NCBI RefSeq assembly: GCF_900187645.1
Contig: NZ_FYEE01000010.1
Span: forward strand, 146,038-210,037
Source: Pseudomonas sp. Irchel 3E20
Lineage (GTDB): Bacteria; Pseudomonadota; Gammaproteobacteria; Pseudomonadales; Pseudomonadaceae
Length of the DNA: 64,000 bases
Direction: 5' to 3'
Shown: positions 33,639 through 42,415 of the stretch, piece by piece
How positions within the stretch are numbered: the stretch's first letter is position 1
How the letters are laid out: the number at the start of each line of letters is the position of its first letter
Program-made: the position numbers and the translations under genes
Notes under the pieces: model-generated
Told to the model about the DNA's origin: nothing
Databases searched by the model: none
What the model saw: only the letters and a program-made list of their open reading frames with translations

Positions 33639-35156
33639 TCAGGCGCTGCTGGTTTGCGCGTTGCTGGCCTTGGGGCTGCGCAGCGGCTCGGCGGTTTCTT
33701 CTACCAGGGAAATCTCGTTGCCTTCGGCATCGTGCAGCTTGCCGCCCTTGAAGTAGTCGCCCTCGCGCAGCGCCGCGATGTCCTGGAAGCACAGGCTGCG
33801 CTCGGTGCCGGCGACGAACACCGACTGCTGGTCGGAGTTGCCGGCCTTGAAGTGGTTGAAGGTCAGGTTCAGGACGATGGCCATGATCGCCGAGGAACTG
33901 ATGCCGGAATGAAAAATGGTCGCAAACCAGCTCGGGAAGTGGTCGTAGAAGTTCGGCGCGGCGATGGGGATCATGCCAAAGCCAATGGAGGTGGCGACGA
34001 TAATCAGGTTCATGTTGTTGCGGTAATCGACCTTGGACAGGCTGCGGATACCGCTGGCCGCCACGGTGCCGAACAGCACGATTCCGGCGCCGCCCAGTAC
34101 CGAGGTGGGCACTGCGGCAATCACCCGGCCCATCACCGGCAACAGGCCGAGGATCACCAGGATCAGGCCGCCGGTGGCCACCACATAGCGGCTCTTGACC
34201 CCGGTCACCGCCACCAGGCCCACGTTCTGGGCGAACGCGCTCTGGGTGAACGACCCGAACACCGGGGCGAACATGCTCGACAGCATGTCGGCGCGCAGGC
34301 CATTGCCCAGGCGCTTGGAATCGACCTTGGTGTTGATGATTTCACCCACGGCCAGGATATCGGCGCTGGTTTCCACCAGCGTCACCATGACCACGATGCA
34401 CATGGACAGGATGGCCGCCACATGGAACGTGGGCATGCCGAAGTGGAACGGCGTGGGGAAACCAAACATCGGGCCCTGGGTGACGGTGGAGAAATCCGCC
34501 ATGCCCAGCGCCACGGCAATCAGGGTGCCGATGACCATCGCCAGCAGGATCGACAGGCGGGAAATGGTGGCGCTGCCGATCTTGCTCAAGAACAGCACCA
34601 GCACCAGGGTGATGGCCGCCAGGCCGATGTTGGCCATGCTGCCGAAGTTTTCGGCGCGGCTGTTGCCGCCCATGGCCCAGCGTGCCGCCACGGGCATCAG
34701 CGTCAGGCCGATGGTGGTGATGACAATGCCGGTGACCAGGGGCGGAAAGAACTTGGTGATCCGCGAAAACACCGGGGTTATCAAGAGCCCGATCAACGAC
34801 GCGACAATCACCGCCCCCAGGATCGCCTGGATACCGCCACCGCCATCGCTGCCGACAATCGCCACCATGGTCGCCACGCCGGCAAAGGACACGCCCTGCA
34901 CCAGCGGCAACTGGCAACCGAAAAACGGCAGGCCCAGGGTTTGCAACAGCGTCGCCAAGCCGCCGGCGAACAGCGACGCGGCGATCAGCAGGCCGATGTC
35001 CGCCGGCGAGAGCCCGGCCGCCTGGCCGACGATCAGTGGCACGGCCACGATCCCCCCGTACATGGTCAACACGTGTTGCAGGCCATAGGCCATGTTGGCG
35101 CCCACGCCCAGGTTCTCGTCTTCGGGCCGCCGCGGTGAAACAGGAGGGGTATTCAT
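33639..35156 (-). CDS. NCS2 nucleobase (xanthine/uric acid) permease
   Basis: This 505-aa inner-membrane protein has about 12-14 helices and the NAT signature variant QNVGLVAVTGVKSR. MVTLVETSADILAVGEI is the helix 8 motif and GQAAGLSPADIGLLIAASLFAGGLATLLQTLG is near the N-terminus. NCS2 members bring in xanthine, urate or uracil with protons; the Glu in LVETSADIL fits purine transporters. A TTGTATACAA site about 70 bp upstream suggests GntR/FCD regulation. Which purine it carries is not determined. Confidence 0.9.
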   Translation of the reverse strand: MNTPPVSPRRPEDENLGVGANMAYGLQHVLTMYGGIVAVPLIVGQAAGLSPADIGLLIAASLFAGGLATLLQTLGLPFFGCQLPLVQGVSFAGVATMVAIVGSDGGGGIQAILGAVIVASLIGLLITPVFSRITKFFPPLVTGIVITTIGLTLMPVAARWAMGGNSRAENFGSMANIGLAAITLVLVLFLSKIGSATISRLSILLAMVIGTLIAVALGMADFSTVTQGPMFGFPTPFHFGMPTFHVAAILSMCIVVMVTLVETSADILAVGEIINTKVDSKRLGNGLRADMLSSMFAPVFGSFTQSAFAQNVGLVAVTGVKSRYVVATGGLILVILGLLPVMGRVIAAVPTSVLGGAGIVLFGTVAASGIRSLSKVDYRNNMNLIIVATSIGFGMIPIAAPNFYDHFPSWFATIFHSGISSSAIMAIVLNLTFNHFKAGNSDQQSVFVAGTERSLCFQDIAALREGDYFKGGKLHDAEGNEISLVEETAEPLRSPKASNAQTSSA

Positions 35157-35227
35157 GGTGTGAGGGTTCTCTCTGTTTTTTGTTATGGCGCCACTGTATG
35201 CAACATTCAGAACAACTGTCTATAGAG

Positions 35228-35237
35228 TTGTATACAA
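35228..35237. promoter_or_regulatory. TTGTATACAA palindrome upstream of the purine permease
   Basis: This perfect 10-bp palindrome is of the form bound by GntR/FCD regulators and lies 72 bp before the permease start. It differs from the hydroxyproline-cluster operator core (TCGTATACGA) at symmetric positions, so a different regulator may bind it. Confidence 0.55.
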
Positions 35238-35668
35238 TTTGTCGCGCCATCGCCTTGACCCTGGCACCAAACCTGTGATCCAGAGCCTGCGACCACCGAT
35301 CCGCCGACGGATCTCGTGCCGGTCGAAACCGACCAGCGGTCAGCCTTTGCAAACCCCTTGCCAGCCTGCGCGGGGGTACGCAACAGCCTTAAAACAGGGG
35401 TTAGCCGCAAGCCGAATGGCGGCCGCTACGCAGCCGGGCGCGAGCGAGCCCCCTTGCTACAGGGAAATCTGTACGCAATTTCTGAAGTCTTTGTTTCTGA
35501 TTAAACGCACGCGTAGGTCCACTCTCAATTAAGGTTGCGCCCAACCCTAGTGCACAATCGCGCCTCCCGCCCGCCATCGGGCAATCAGCGGGTGATCGGC
35601 GACGGATCGGCACTCTATTAATGAAGGGCGACGGGGACGTGTCGTTGCGGGAGGCTACGCAGGGGAGA

Positions 35669-35684
35669 AATTCGTATACCATAT
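35669..35684. promoter_or_regulatory. GntR operator, copy 1 (autoregulatory)
   Basis: On the minus strand this reads ATATGGTATACGAATT, two mismatches from the 16-mer ATATCGTATACGAAAT found before the transporter and deaminase units. It lies 29 bp before the gntR GTG, a place suited to autoregulation. Confidence 0.7.
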
Positions 35685-35712
35685 CCGCACCTCACTTCGA
35701 ACGATCGCCACC

Positions 35713-36384
35713 GTGACCCTACCTAAACTCAACGCGCCGGACCTGGGCAACACGCCTTCGACTTCGGAAATCATCACCCGGCACCTGCGCGACGCCATCG
35801 TCGCCGGGCATTTCGACGAGGACGAGCCGATCCGCCAGGACGACATCGCCCGCCAGTTCAATGTCAGCAAAATCCCCGTGCGCGAAGCCCTCAAACGCCT
35901 GGAGGCCGAAGGCCTGGTGATCTTCCAGCGCAACCGCGGGGCGATGGTCACGCGTATTTCCGAGCCGGAACTGGCGCAGATGTTCGAGGTGCGCATGCTG
36001 CTCGAAGACAAGGTGCTGCGCCTGGCCATCCCCAACATGACCGAAGAAACCTTTACCCGCGCCGAAAGCATCTGCCAGGAATTCATCGGCGAAAACGACG
36101 TGGGCCGCTGGGCCGAACTGAACTGGGAACTGCACGCCTGCCTCTACGAACCGGCGCAGCGGCCGTTTCTGGTGAGCCTGATCCGCTCGGTCAACGACAA
36201 GCTGGAGCGCTACCTGCGCATGCAAATGAGCCTCTCGGCGGGCAAGGAGCGGGCCGACCACGAACACCGCGACATCCTCGACGCCTGCCGCGCCAAGGAC
36301 GTGGAACGCGCCGTGGCCCTGCTGGATGAACACATCGCCGGCGTCTGCGCCACCCTGCTCGAACACTTGCCCCGGGCCAACTGA
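35713..36384 (+). CDS. GntR/FCD-family regulator of the hydroxyproline cluster
   Basis: This 223-aa regulator has a GntR winged helix (residues 18-80: IITRHLRDAIVAGHFDEDEPIRQDDIARQFNVSKIPVREALKRLEAEGLVIF) and an FCD ligand domain (about 90-215), with Asp/His residues that usually bind a metal and a carboxylate ligand. It starts at GTG. It sits at the head of the hydroxyproline genes, and its own promoter and two others in the cluster share a GTATAC palindrome typical of this subfamily. It probably represses until a pathway metabolite binds; the ligand is not known from sequence. Confidence 0.9.
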   Translation: MTLPKLNAPDLGNTPSTSEIITRHLRDAIVAGHFDEDEPIRQDDIARQFNVSKIPVREALKRLEAEGLVIFQRNRGAMVTRISEPELAQMFEVRMLLEDKVLRLAIPNMTEETFTRAESICQEFIGENDVGRWAELNWELHACLYEPAQRPFLVSLIRSVNDKLERYLRMQMSLSAGKERADHEHRDILDACRAKDVERAVALLDEHIAGVCATLLEHLPRAN

Positions 36385-36397
36385 AACACGCCGGCCA

Positions 36398-36640
36398 TAG
36401 GCCGCCATCGCGAGCAGGGCTCGCTCCCACAGTTGAACTGTGGTGTGGGTGAGATTTTCATTTTTTCTCTGTGGGAGCGAGCCTGCTCGCGATGGCGGCA
36501 TTGCATCTGCTAAAAGTGCATCGCCTGCCCCGGCCTCATCCCGGGCAAGCCCGCTCCCACAATGTGGGCGGGATTGATGGCAGGCGTTCATTTTTTCTCT
36601 GTGGGAGCGAGCCCCTGCTCGCGATAGAGCCTGAGGCGCG
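36398..36640. repeat. Cluster of REP elements between gntR and the epimerase gene
   Basis: At least four units lie here: GCCATCGCGAGCAGGGCTCGC (near 36402), its reverse GGGAGCGAGCCTGCTCGCGA (36474), the related GGGCAAGCCCGCTCCCACA (36543), and GAGCGAGCCCCTGCTCGCG (36606), with repeated TTTTTTCTCTGTGGGAGCGAGC joints. The pairs can fold into long hairpins. They may separate gntR from the epimerase operon or protect mRNA ends. Confidence 0.8.
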
Positions 36641-36771
36641 GTCGGCAGGCACGCCGCCACGCCCCATCACTGTGCTGATTTCGTCATCCGCCGCCACTAA
36701 ATCCATCAAGCCGCCGCCCCCCGGCGCAGGCCACTCTGCAAGCCACTTACCTGAACGGACGTGGCCCCTTG

Positions 36772-37704
36772 ATGAAACGCATCTCTGTGATCGACTCCCA
36801 CACCGGCGGCGAGCCGACGCGCCTGGTGATCGACGGTTTTCCTGACCTGGGCAATGGCAGCATGGCCGAACGCCGCCAGTTGCTGAGCCAGCAGCACGAC
36901 GCCTGGCGCGCCGCGTGCGTGCTCGAACCCCGGGGCAGCGATGTGCTGGTGGGCGCGCTGTTGTGCGCGCCCGTGGACCCCACGGCCTGTGCCGGAGTGA
37001 TTTTTTTTAACAACACCGGCTACCTGGGCATGTGCGGCCACGGCACCATCGGCCTGGTGGCGTCCCTGGCCCATTTGGGCAAGATCGGCCCAGGCGTGCA
37101 CCGCATCGAAACCCCGGTGGGCACGGTGGAGGCCACCCTGCACGGCGACCACTCGGTCAGCGTGCGTAACGTACCGGCTTATCGCTACCGCCAGGCCCTG
37201 GCCCTGGACGTGCCCGGCATCGGCGCCGTAGTCGGTGACGTGGCCTGGGGCGGCAACTGGTTCTTCCTGATAAGCGACCATGGGTTGGAGGTCCACGGGC
37301 GCAACCTCGACGCCCTCACCGCCTACACCTACGCCGTGCAGCAAGCCCTGGAGGCCCAGGGCATCCGTGGCGAAGACGGCGGTTTGATCGACCACATCGA
37401 GCTGTTCGCCGCCGACCCCCACGCCGACAGCCGCAACTTCGTCCTCTGCCCGGGCAAGGCCTACGACCGCTCGCCCTGCGGCACCGGCACCAGTGCCAAA
37501 CTGGCGTGCCTGGCCGCCGACGGCAAGCTGCAAGCGGGGCAGATCTGGCGCCAGGCCAGTGTGATCGGCAGCGAGTTTGAAGGCTCCTTCGAGGTGGCCG
37601 GCGAGCGCATCGTGCCGACCATCCGCGGCCGCGCCTACATCAGCGCCGAAGCCACCCTGCTGATCGACCAGGACGACCCGTTCGCCTGGGGCATCCGCCT
37701 ATGA
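36772..37704 (+). CDS. lhpA: 4-hydroxyproline 2-epimerase (proline racemase family)
   Basis: This 310-aa enzyme converts trans-4-hydroxy-L-proline to cis-4-hydroxy-D-proline using two catalytic thiols. Both are present: Cys88 in NTGYLGMCGHG and Cys236 in DRSPCGTGTSA. The Cys/Cys pair and neighbouring D-hydroxyproline dehydrogenase genes support the epimerase role over proline racemase. The start is the ATG at 36772; a TTG directly before it is also in frame. Its stop overlaps the next start by ATGA. No GTATAC operator precedes it, so it may be read with gntR or controlled by the AraC-type regulator. Confidence 0.92.
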   Translation: MKRISVIDSHTGGEPTRLVIDGFPDLGNGSMAERRQLLSQQHDAWRAACVLEPRGSDVLVGALLCAPVDPTACAGVIFFNNTGYLGMCGHGTIGLVASLAHLGKIGPGVHRIETPVGTVEATLHGDHSVSVRNVPAYRYRQALALDVPGIGAVVGDVAWGGNWFFLISDHGLEVHGRNLDALTAYTYAVQQALEAQGIRGEDGGLIDHIELFAADPHADSRNFVLCPGKAYDRSPCGTGTSAKLACLAADGKLQAGQIWRQASVIGSEFEGSFEVAGERIVPTIRGRAYISAEATLLIDQDDPFAWGIRL

Positions 37705-38816
37705 GTCCGGGCGCCGTGGCCGACGTCATCGTTATCGGCGCCGGCATCATTGGCGCCGCCTGCGCCCAAGGCCTGGCCCGGCGCGGCTTGCGTGTGCTGG
37801 TGCTGGACGCCGGCCTGCCCGGCGCCACCGCCGCCGGCATGGGCCACTTGCTGGTGCTGGACGACAACCCCGCCGAACTGGCCCTGAGCCAATACTCGTT
37901 GCGGCGCTGGCGCCACATCGCCCAGGACCTGCCCCAGGGCTGCGCCTACCGCAGCAACGGCACCCTGTGGCTGGCGGCCAACGCCGAAGAAATGGCCGTG
38001 GCCCACAGCAAACACCTGAACCTGCGCGACCACGGCGAAGCCTGCGAGTTGATCGGCCGCGCCGAACTGCGCAAGCGCGAGCCGGCCCTGCGCGAAGGCC
38101 TGGAGGGCGGGTTGTTGATCCACGGTGACGGCATCCTTTACGCCCCGGCCACCGCCCAGTGGATGCTCGACGAAGCCAACATCCGCCAGCGCCAGGCGCG
38201 GGTGGTGGAAGTGGACGGCAACCGCGTGCGCCTGGCCGACGGCACCTGGCTCGGCGCCGAGGCCGTGGTGCTGGCCAATGGCACTGCCGCCAACGCGCTG
38301 TGCCCGGAACTGCCCATCGAACCGAAAAAAGGCCACCTGCTGATTACCGACCGCTACCCCGGCACCATCACCCACACCCTGGTGGAACTGGGCTACGTCA
38401 CCAGCGCCCACAACGCCAGCGGGCCGTCCACCGCGTGCAACATCCAGCCGCGCCCCACCGGGCAACTGTTCATCGGCGCCTCGCGGCAGTTCGGCACCAC
38501 CGACCCGCAAGTCGAAGGCTGGATGCTGGCCAAGATGCTCAAGCGCGCCACCGAGTACATGCCGGGCCTGGCCGACCTCAACGCCATCCGCGCCTGGACC
38601 GGGTTTCGCGCCGCCAGCCCCGACGGCATGCCCCTGGTGGGCCACCACCCGCACCGCCCCGGCCTGTGGCTGGCGGTGGGCCATGAAGGCCTGGGCGTGA
38701 CCACCGCCCCCGGCACCGCTGACCTGCTGGTGGCACAGCTGTTCAATGAGCCGCCGCCGCTGCCCCCGCACGCTTATTCGCCACAACGCTTTCTCGGAGA
38801 ACCGCCCCATGCCTGA
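37701..38816 (+). CDS. lhpB: D-hydroxyproline dehydrogenase, DadA-like FAD subunit
   Basis: This 371-aa flavoprotein of the DAO family has an N-terminal GxGxxG motif (VIVIGAGIIGAACAQGLARRGLRVLVLDAG) and a C-terminal FAD loop (WTGFRAASPDGMPLVGHH, GLWLAVGHEGLGVTTAPGTADLL). With the next two genes it forms the heteromeric enzyme oxidising cis-4-hydroxy-D-proline to 1-pyrroline-4-hydroxy-2-carboxylate. It overlaps the epimerase by 4 bp and the ferredoxin-like subunit by 8 bp. The layout resembles HcnC of cyanide synthase, which is a paralogous system. The gene name follows P. aeruginosa usage as I recall it. Confidence 0.85.
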   Translation: MSPGAVADVIVIGAGIIGAACAQGLARRGLRVLVLDAGLPGATAAGMGHLLVLDDNPAELALSQYSLRRWRHIAQDLPQGCAYRSNGTLWLAANAEEMAVAHSKHLNLRDHGEACELIGRAELRKREPALREGLEGGLLIHGDGILYAPATAQWMLDEANIRQRQARVVEVDGNRVRLADGTWLGAEAVVLANGTAANALCPELPIEPKKGHLLITDRYPGTITHTLVELGYVTSAHNASGPSTACNIQPRPTGQLFIGASRQFGTTDPQVEGWMLAKMLKRATEYMPGLADLNAIRAWTGFRAASPDGMPLVGHHPHRPGLWLAVGHEGLGVTTAPGTADLLVAQLFNEPPPLPPHAYSPQRFLGEPPHA

Positions 38817-39045
38817 CTTGACCCTCGACGGCCGCGCCCTGCACGTCGCCGCCGGCACCAGCGTGGCAGCGGCCCTGGCCCTGGGCGGCGACGGCAGCAG
38901 CCGCACTTCGGTCAGCGGCCAGCGCCGCGCACCGCTGTGCGGCATGGGCGTGTGCCAGGAATGCCGCGTCACCATCGACGGCCAGCGCCGCTTGGCTTGC
39001 CAGACCCTGTGCCGTGACGGCATGCACGTGGAGACCCGGCCATGA
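38809..39045 (+). CDS. D-hydroxyproline dehydrogenase, small [2Fe-2S] subunit
   Basis: This 78-aa ferredoxin-like protein has the cluster cysteines in RRAPLCGMGVCQECRVTIDG...RRLACQTL, i.e. C-x4-C-x2-C and a distal C. It corresponds to HcnA-like small subunits that shuttle electrons between two flavoproteins. The start is the ATG overlapping the end of the previous gene; the longer frame is within that gene. It overlaps the following gene by ATGA. Confidence 0.88.
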   Translation: MPDLTLDGRALHVAAGTSVAAALALGGDGSSRTSVSGQRRAPLCGMGVCQECRVTIDGQRRLACQTLCRDGMHVETRP

Positions 39046-40298
39046 ACGCATTCGCCGACCTGCTGATTATCGGCGCCGGCCCCGCCGGCATGGCCGCCGC
39101 CCTCGCCGCCGCCCCCAGTGGTGCGCGCATCGTGGTGCTGGACGACAACCCATTGCCCGGCGGGCAAATCTGGCGCGACGGCCCCCAGGCCAGCCTGCCC
39201 GCCCAGGCCCGCGCGATGCGCGAGCGCATGGCCGCGTGCGCCAACATCCGCCACTGCCCGGCCACCCGGGTGATCGCCAGCGCCGGGGCCAAGGCTCTGC
39301 TGGTGGAAGACCCGGAGCGCGGTTGGACCCTGGCCTACGACAAATTGATCCTGTGCACCGGCGCCCGCGAACTGCTGCTGCCCTTCCCCGGCTGGACCCT
39401 GCCCGGGGTGACCGGCGCCGGCGGCCTGCAAGCGCTTATCAAGGGCGGCGTGCCAGTGCATGGCGAACGCCTGGTGATCGCCGGCAGCGGCCCGTTGCTA
39501 CTGGCCAGCGCCGCCACCGCGCGGCACAACGGCGCCCAAGTGTTGCGCATCGCCGAGCAGGCCTCGCGGGCGGCCGTGGCCGGGTTCGCCGCGCAGTTGC
39601 CGCGCTGGCCGCGCAAATGGCTGCAATCGTTCGCCCTGTTCGACCGCCATTACCGCACCGCCAGCCACGTGGTCGCGGTGCTGGGCAGCCACCGCGTCGA
39701 AGGCGTGCGCCTGCACCAGCAGGGCAAAATCGTCGAAATCGAATGCGAGCGCCTCGCCTGCGGTTTTGGCCTGATCCCCAATACCCAGCTCGGCCAGGCC
39801 CTGGGCTATGCCCTCGACGGCCAGGCCCTGGCGGTGGACGCCTGGCAAGCGGCGAGCCTGGCCGACCATTACGCGGCCGGGGAATGCACCGGGTTCGGCG
39901 GCAGTGAACTGGCCCTGGTGGAAGGCCGCATCGCCGGGCTTGCGGCGGTGGGCGAGCAGGACGCGGCGCGGCGCCTGTGGCCGACCCGCGCCCGTTGGCA
40001 GGGCTTTGCCCGCGCCTTGCACCACGCCTTCGCCCTCGACCCGGCACTCAAGACCCTCGCCGCCGACGACACCCTGGTGTGCCGCTGCGAAGACGTGCCC
40101 TATGCCGCCCTCGCCCAGCACCGCCAATGGCGCGAGGCGAAACTGGCCACCCGCTGCGGCATGGGCGCGTGTCAGGGCCGGGTGTGCGGCGGCGCCACGG
40201 CGCACCTGTTCGGCTGGCAGGCCCCGGCGCCACGGCCACCGTTCAGCCCGGCGCGCATCCAGACCCTGCTGAGCCTCGACGAGCAGCCGCCGGCATGA
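39042..40298 (+). CDS. D-hydroxyproline dehydrogenase, FAD/NAD(P)-type subunit
   Basis: The 418-aa subunit is HcnB/SoxA-like: an N-terminal FAD fold (LLIIGAGPAGMAAALAAAPSGARIVVLDDN), a second Rossmann motif (RLVIAGSGPLLLASAATARHNGAQVLRI), and a C-terminal BFD-like [2Fe-2S] domain with cysteines in TLVCRCEDVPYA and ATRCGMGACQGRVCGG. It should accept electrons from the partner flavoprotein and pass them onward. Together with the two genes before it, it makes a three-part membrane-linked dehydrogenase. Confidence 0.87.
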   Translation: MNAFADLLIIGAGPAGMAAALAAAPSGARIVVLDDNPLPGGQIWRDGPQASLPAQARAMRERMAACANIRHCPATRVIASAGAKALLVEDPERGWTLAYDKLILCTGARELLLPFPGWTLPGVTGAGGLQALIKGGVPVHGERLVIAGSGPLLLASAATARHNGAQVLRIAEQASRAAVAGFAAQLPRWPRKWLQSFALFDRHYRTASHVVAVLGSHRVEGVRLHQQGKIVEIECERLACGFGLIPNTQLGQALGYALDGQALAVDAWQAASLADHYAAGECTGFGGSELALVEGRIAGLAAVGEQDAARRLWPTRARWQGFARALHHAFALDPALKTLAADDTLVCRCEDVPYAALAQHRQWREAKLATRCGMGACQGRVCGGATAHLFGWQAPAPRPPFSPARIQTLLSLDEQPPA

Positions 40299-40366
40299 AA
40301 CCAAGGCTTTGCGCGGCACCGGCGAGTCACTATGATCCGGCAGGTCCCCATCAGGCCTGCCACGCC

Positions 40367-41116
40367 ATGTACGTCTCGCTCAACAGCCTCACGCCGTGCG
40401 ACCTGCCCAGCCTGCTGCGCAGCCTGCAACCCATCGCGCCGCTGCTCGACACCCTCACGGACGTGGTGTTCTTCATCAAGGACGACCAGGCGCGCTACGC
40501 CTTCGTCAACCAAACCCTGGCCCGGCGCTGCGGCTTCAAACACCGCCATGAACTGCTGGGGCGCACCGCCGAAAGCGTCTTCCCCGAACGCTTCGGCCCG
40601 CTCTACACCGAGCAGGACCGCCGCGTGCTGGCCAGCGGCCGGGAACTGGCCGATCAACTGGAGCTGCACTTGTACTTCGGCAACCAACCGGTGTGGTGCC
40701 TGACCCACAAACTGGCCCTGCGCGACGAACAGGGGCGCATCGTCGGCCTGGCCGGGATCTCCCGCGACCTGCAATTGCCCCAGTCCAGCCACCCGGCGTT
40801 CCCCAAACTGGCGGCGGTGGACGCCCACATCCGCCAGCATTTCGCCCGCCCCGTGAGCCTGGCCGAACTGACTGCCCTGGCCGGGCTCTCGGTGGCGCAA
40901 CTGGAGCGCCACTGCAAGCGGATCTTCCAGCTCACGCCCCGGCAGATGATCCACAAGGCGCGCCTGGAAGAAGCTTCGCGCCTGCTGCTGGAACACGAGC
41001 TGCCCATCACCGACATCGCCCTGCGCTGCGGCTACACCGACCACAGCGCCTTCAGCCGCCAATTCCGCGCCCTCACTGGGCTATCGCCGAGCCAGTACCG
41101 CGAGAGCCATCGCTGA
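40367..41116 (+). CDS. PAS-AraC regulator of hydroxyproline catabolism (LhpR-like)
   Basis: This 249-aa protein has a PAS domain (about 20-125: LTDVVFFIKDDQARYAFVNQTLARRCGFKHRHELLGRTAESVFP) and an AraC double HTH (about 145-247: RPVSLAELTALAGLSVAQLERHCKRIF...ITDIALRCGYTDHSAFSRQFRALTGLSPSQYR). The N-terminal PAS replaces the usual cupin, as in the AraC activator of the P. aeruginosa hydroxyproline genes. It lies directly after the dehydrogenase genes and probably activates them. The ATG has no strong ribosome site. Confidence 0.87.
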   Translation: MYVSLNSLTPCDLPSLLRSLQPIAPLLDTLTDVVFFIKDDQARYAFVNQTLARRCGFKHRHELLGRTAESVFPERFGPLYTEQDRRVLASGRELADQLELHLYFGNQPVWCLTHKLALRDEQGRIVGLAGISRDLQLPQSSHPAFPKLAAVDAHIRQHFARPVSLAELTALAGLSVAQLERHCKRIFQLTPRQMIHKARLEEASRLLLEHELPITDIALRCGYTDHSAFSRQFRALTGLSPSQYRESHR

Positions 41117-41167
41117 CACTGCGGGGCTTGCCCGCAATGGGGCCCATACCGCCGACAGATCGTCACT

Positions 41168-41272
41168 GCCCAGAAGGCCGCCATCGCGAGCAAGGCTCGC
41201 GCCCACGAAAGTGGCCCCCAAAGCCCCACACACAACCCTGTGGGAGCGAGCCGGCTCGCGATGCGGCCGACA
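41168..41272. repeat. REP doublet downstream of the AraC regulator gene
   Basis: GCCGCCATCGCGAGCAAGGCTCGC (near 41170) and the reversed GGGAGCGAGCCGGCTCGCGATGCGGC (near 41243) form an inverted pair spaced by about 50 bp. The rest of the 41117-41586 gap holds an operator and probable promoter. Confidence 0.75.
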
Positions 41273-41525
41273 TAGCCGCGCCAGAAATACCGCCGCCCAG
41301 GCCAGCCCACTTGCACAGAAGATCACGTACAGGCCCATGCCCCAGGTGTTCCTTTAAAGCGCGCCACAGTGGGGCGATGCTCCCTTATGTAACACCCGGT
41401 TTTACCCCACGCCCCACCCGCCTCCATTCCGCGCTTTGTAGCGCAGCCTTGTAGGACATACGCCATAAGGCCCAGTTAAAAATTACCGGCAAATATCAGA
41501 AACAGGCACGCGGATTGCTAAATAA

Positions 41526-41541
41526 ATATCGTATACGAAAT
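41526..41541. promoter_or_regulatory. GntR operator, copy 2 (ABC transporter unit)
   Basis: ATATCGTATACGAAAT contains the perfect core palindrome TCGTATACGA. An identical 16-mer precedes the deaminase gene at 47453. A partial repeat (AATACGAT, 41547-41554) follows. It is 46 bp before the binding-protein ATG, in position to block transcription. Confidence 0.85.
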
Positions 41542-41586
41542 TCCCAATACGATAGCCAACAGCACCTTCCCCACCACGAGGCCTCT

Positions 41587-42405
41587 ATGAAAAACCCCGC
41601 ATTTGCCGTAGCCCTCAGCGCTGTTCTCAGTTCTTCCTTTATGGCCACCGCCCACGCCGACAAACTCGATGACATCATCGGTTCCGGCAAGCTGCGCTGT
41701 GCCGTGACCCTGGACTTCCCGCCCATGGGTTTTCGTGACGAGGCCAACAAACCCGCCGGTTTCGACGTGGACTACTGCAACGACCTGGCCAAGGTGCTGG
41801 GAGTGGACGCCGAGATCGTCGAGACGCCGTTCCCCGACCGCATCCCGGCGTTGGTGTCCGGCCGCGCCGATGTGATCGTCGCCTCCACCTCCGACACTCT
41901 GGAGCGGGCCAAGACCGTGGGCCTGACCGTGCCTTACTTCGCCTTCCAGATGGTGGTGCTGACCCGCGACAACACGGGCATCAACAGCTTCGCCGACATC
42001 AAGGGCAAACCCTTGGGCAACACCAGCGGCACCTATGAAGCCATCGCCCTGGAAAAAGACGTGAAGTCATGGGGCACCGGCAGTTTCCGCGCCTATCAGT
42101 CGCAGAACGACACCCTGCTGGCCGTGGCCCAAGGCCATATCGACGCCACCGTGGTCACCAACACCGTGGCCGCCGCCACCATCAAGTCGGGCAAGTACAA
42201 GGGCCTGAAAGTGGCCGGCAACGCGCCGTATGTGGTCGATTACGTGTCCCTGGGCGCCAAGCGCAACGAGTACGGCCTGCTCAACTACCTCAACCTGTTC
42301 GTCAACCAGCAAGTGCGCACCGGGCGCTACAACGAGTTGTTCGTCAAATGGGTCGGCACCGAGATCGCCCCCGCCGACCTGACCGTGCCGAAGGTTTACT
42401 ACTGA
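41587..42405 (+). CDS. ABC transporter substrate-binding protein (hydroxyproline type)
   Basis: The 272-aa precursor has a signal peptide (MKNPAFAVALSAVLSSSFMATAHA) and an SBP_bac_3 fold (DKLDDIIGSGKLRCAVTLDFPPMGFRDEANKPAGFDVDYCNDLAKVLG). It is the periplasmic receptor for the polar amino-acid uptake system encoded downstream. The family binds amino acids; the neighbourhood points to hydroxyprolines or proline. Transcription should start at the operator-bearing promoter upstream. Confidence 0.88.
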   Translation: MKNPAFAVALSAVLSSSFMATAHADKLDDIIGSGKLRCAVTLDFPPMGFRDEANKPAGFDVDYCNDLAKVLGVDAEIVETPFPDRIPALVSGRADVIVASTSDTLERAKTVGLTVPYFAFQMVVLTRDNTGINSFADIKGKPLGNTSGTYEAIALEKDVKSWGTGSFRAYQSQNDTLLAVAQGHIDATVVTNTVAAATIKSGKYKGLKVAGNAPYVVDYVSLGAKRNEYGLLNYLNLFVNQQVRTGRYNELFVKWVGTEIAPADLTVPKVYY

Positions 42406-42415
42406 GGTGTCGGCC

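Larger units (their letters stand above)
35157..35712. other. Intergenic region between the purine permease and gntR
   Basis: These 556 bp hold promoters for two divergent genes, a TTGTATACAA palindrome (35228-35237), a single REP-like unit (GCGAGCGAGCCCCCTTGCTAC near 35441-35462) and the GntR operator near 35669. I see no supported ORF. Several short frames exist but lack ribosome sites. Confidence 0.6.

Noticed and set aside
36398..36640. CRISPR array
   Set aside because: The repeats are inverted REP units of variable spacing, without equal-length spacers or cas genes.
37701..40298. hcnABC hydrogen cyanide synthase
   Set aside because: The parts are homologous, but gene order differs and they are translationally coupled to a hydroxyproline epimerase.
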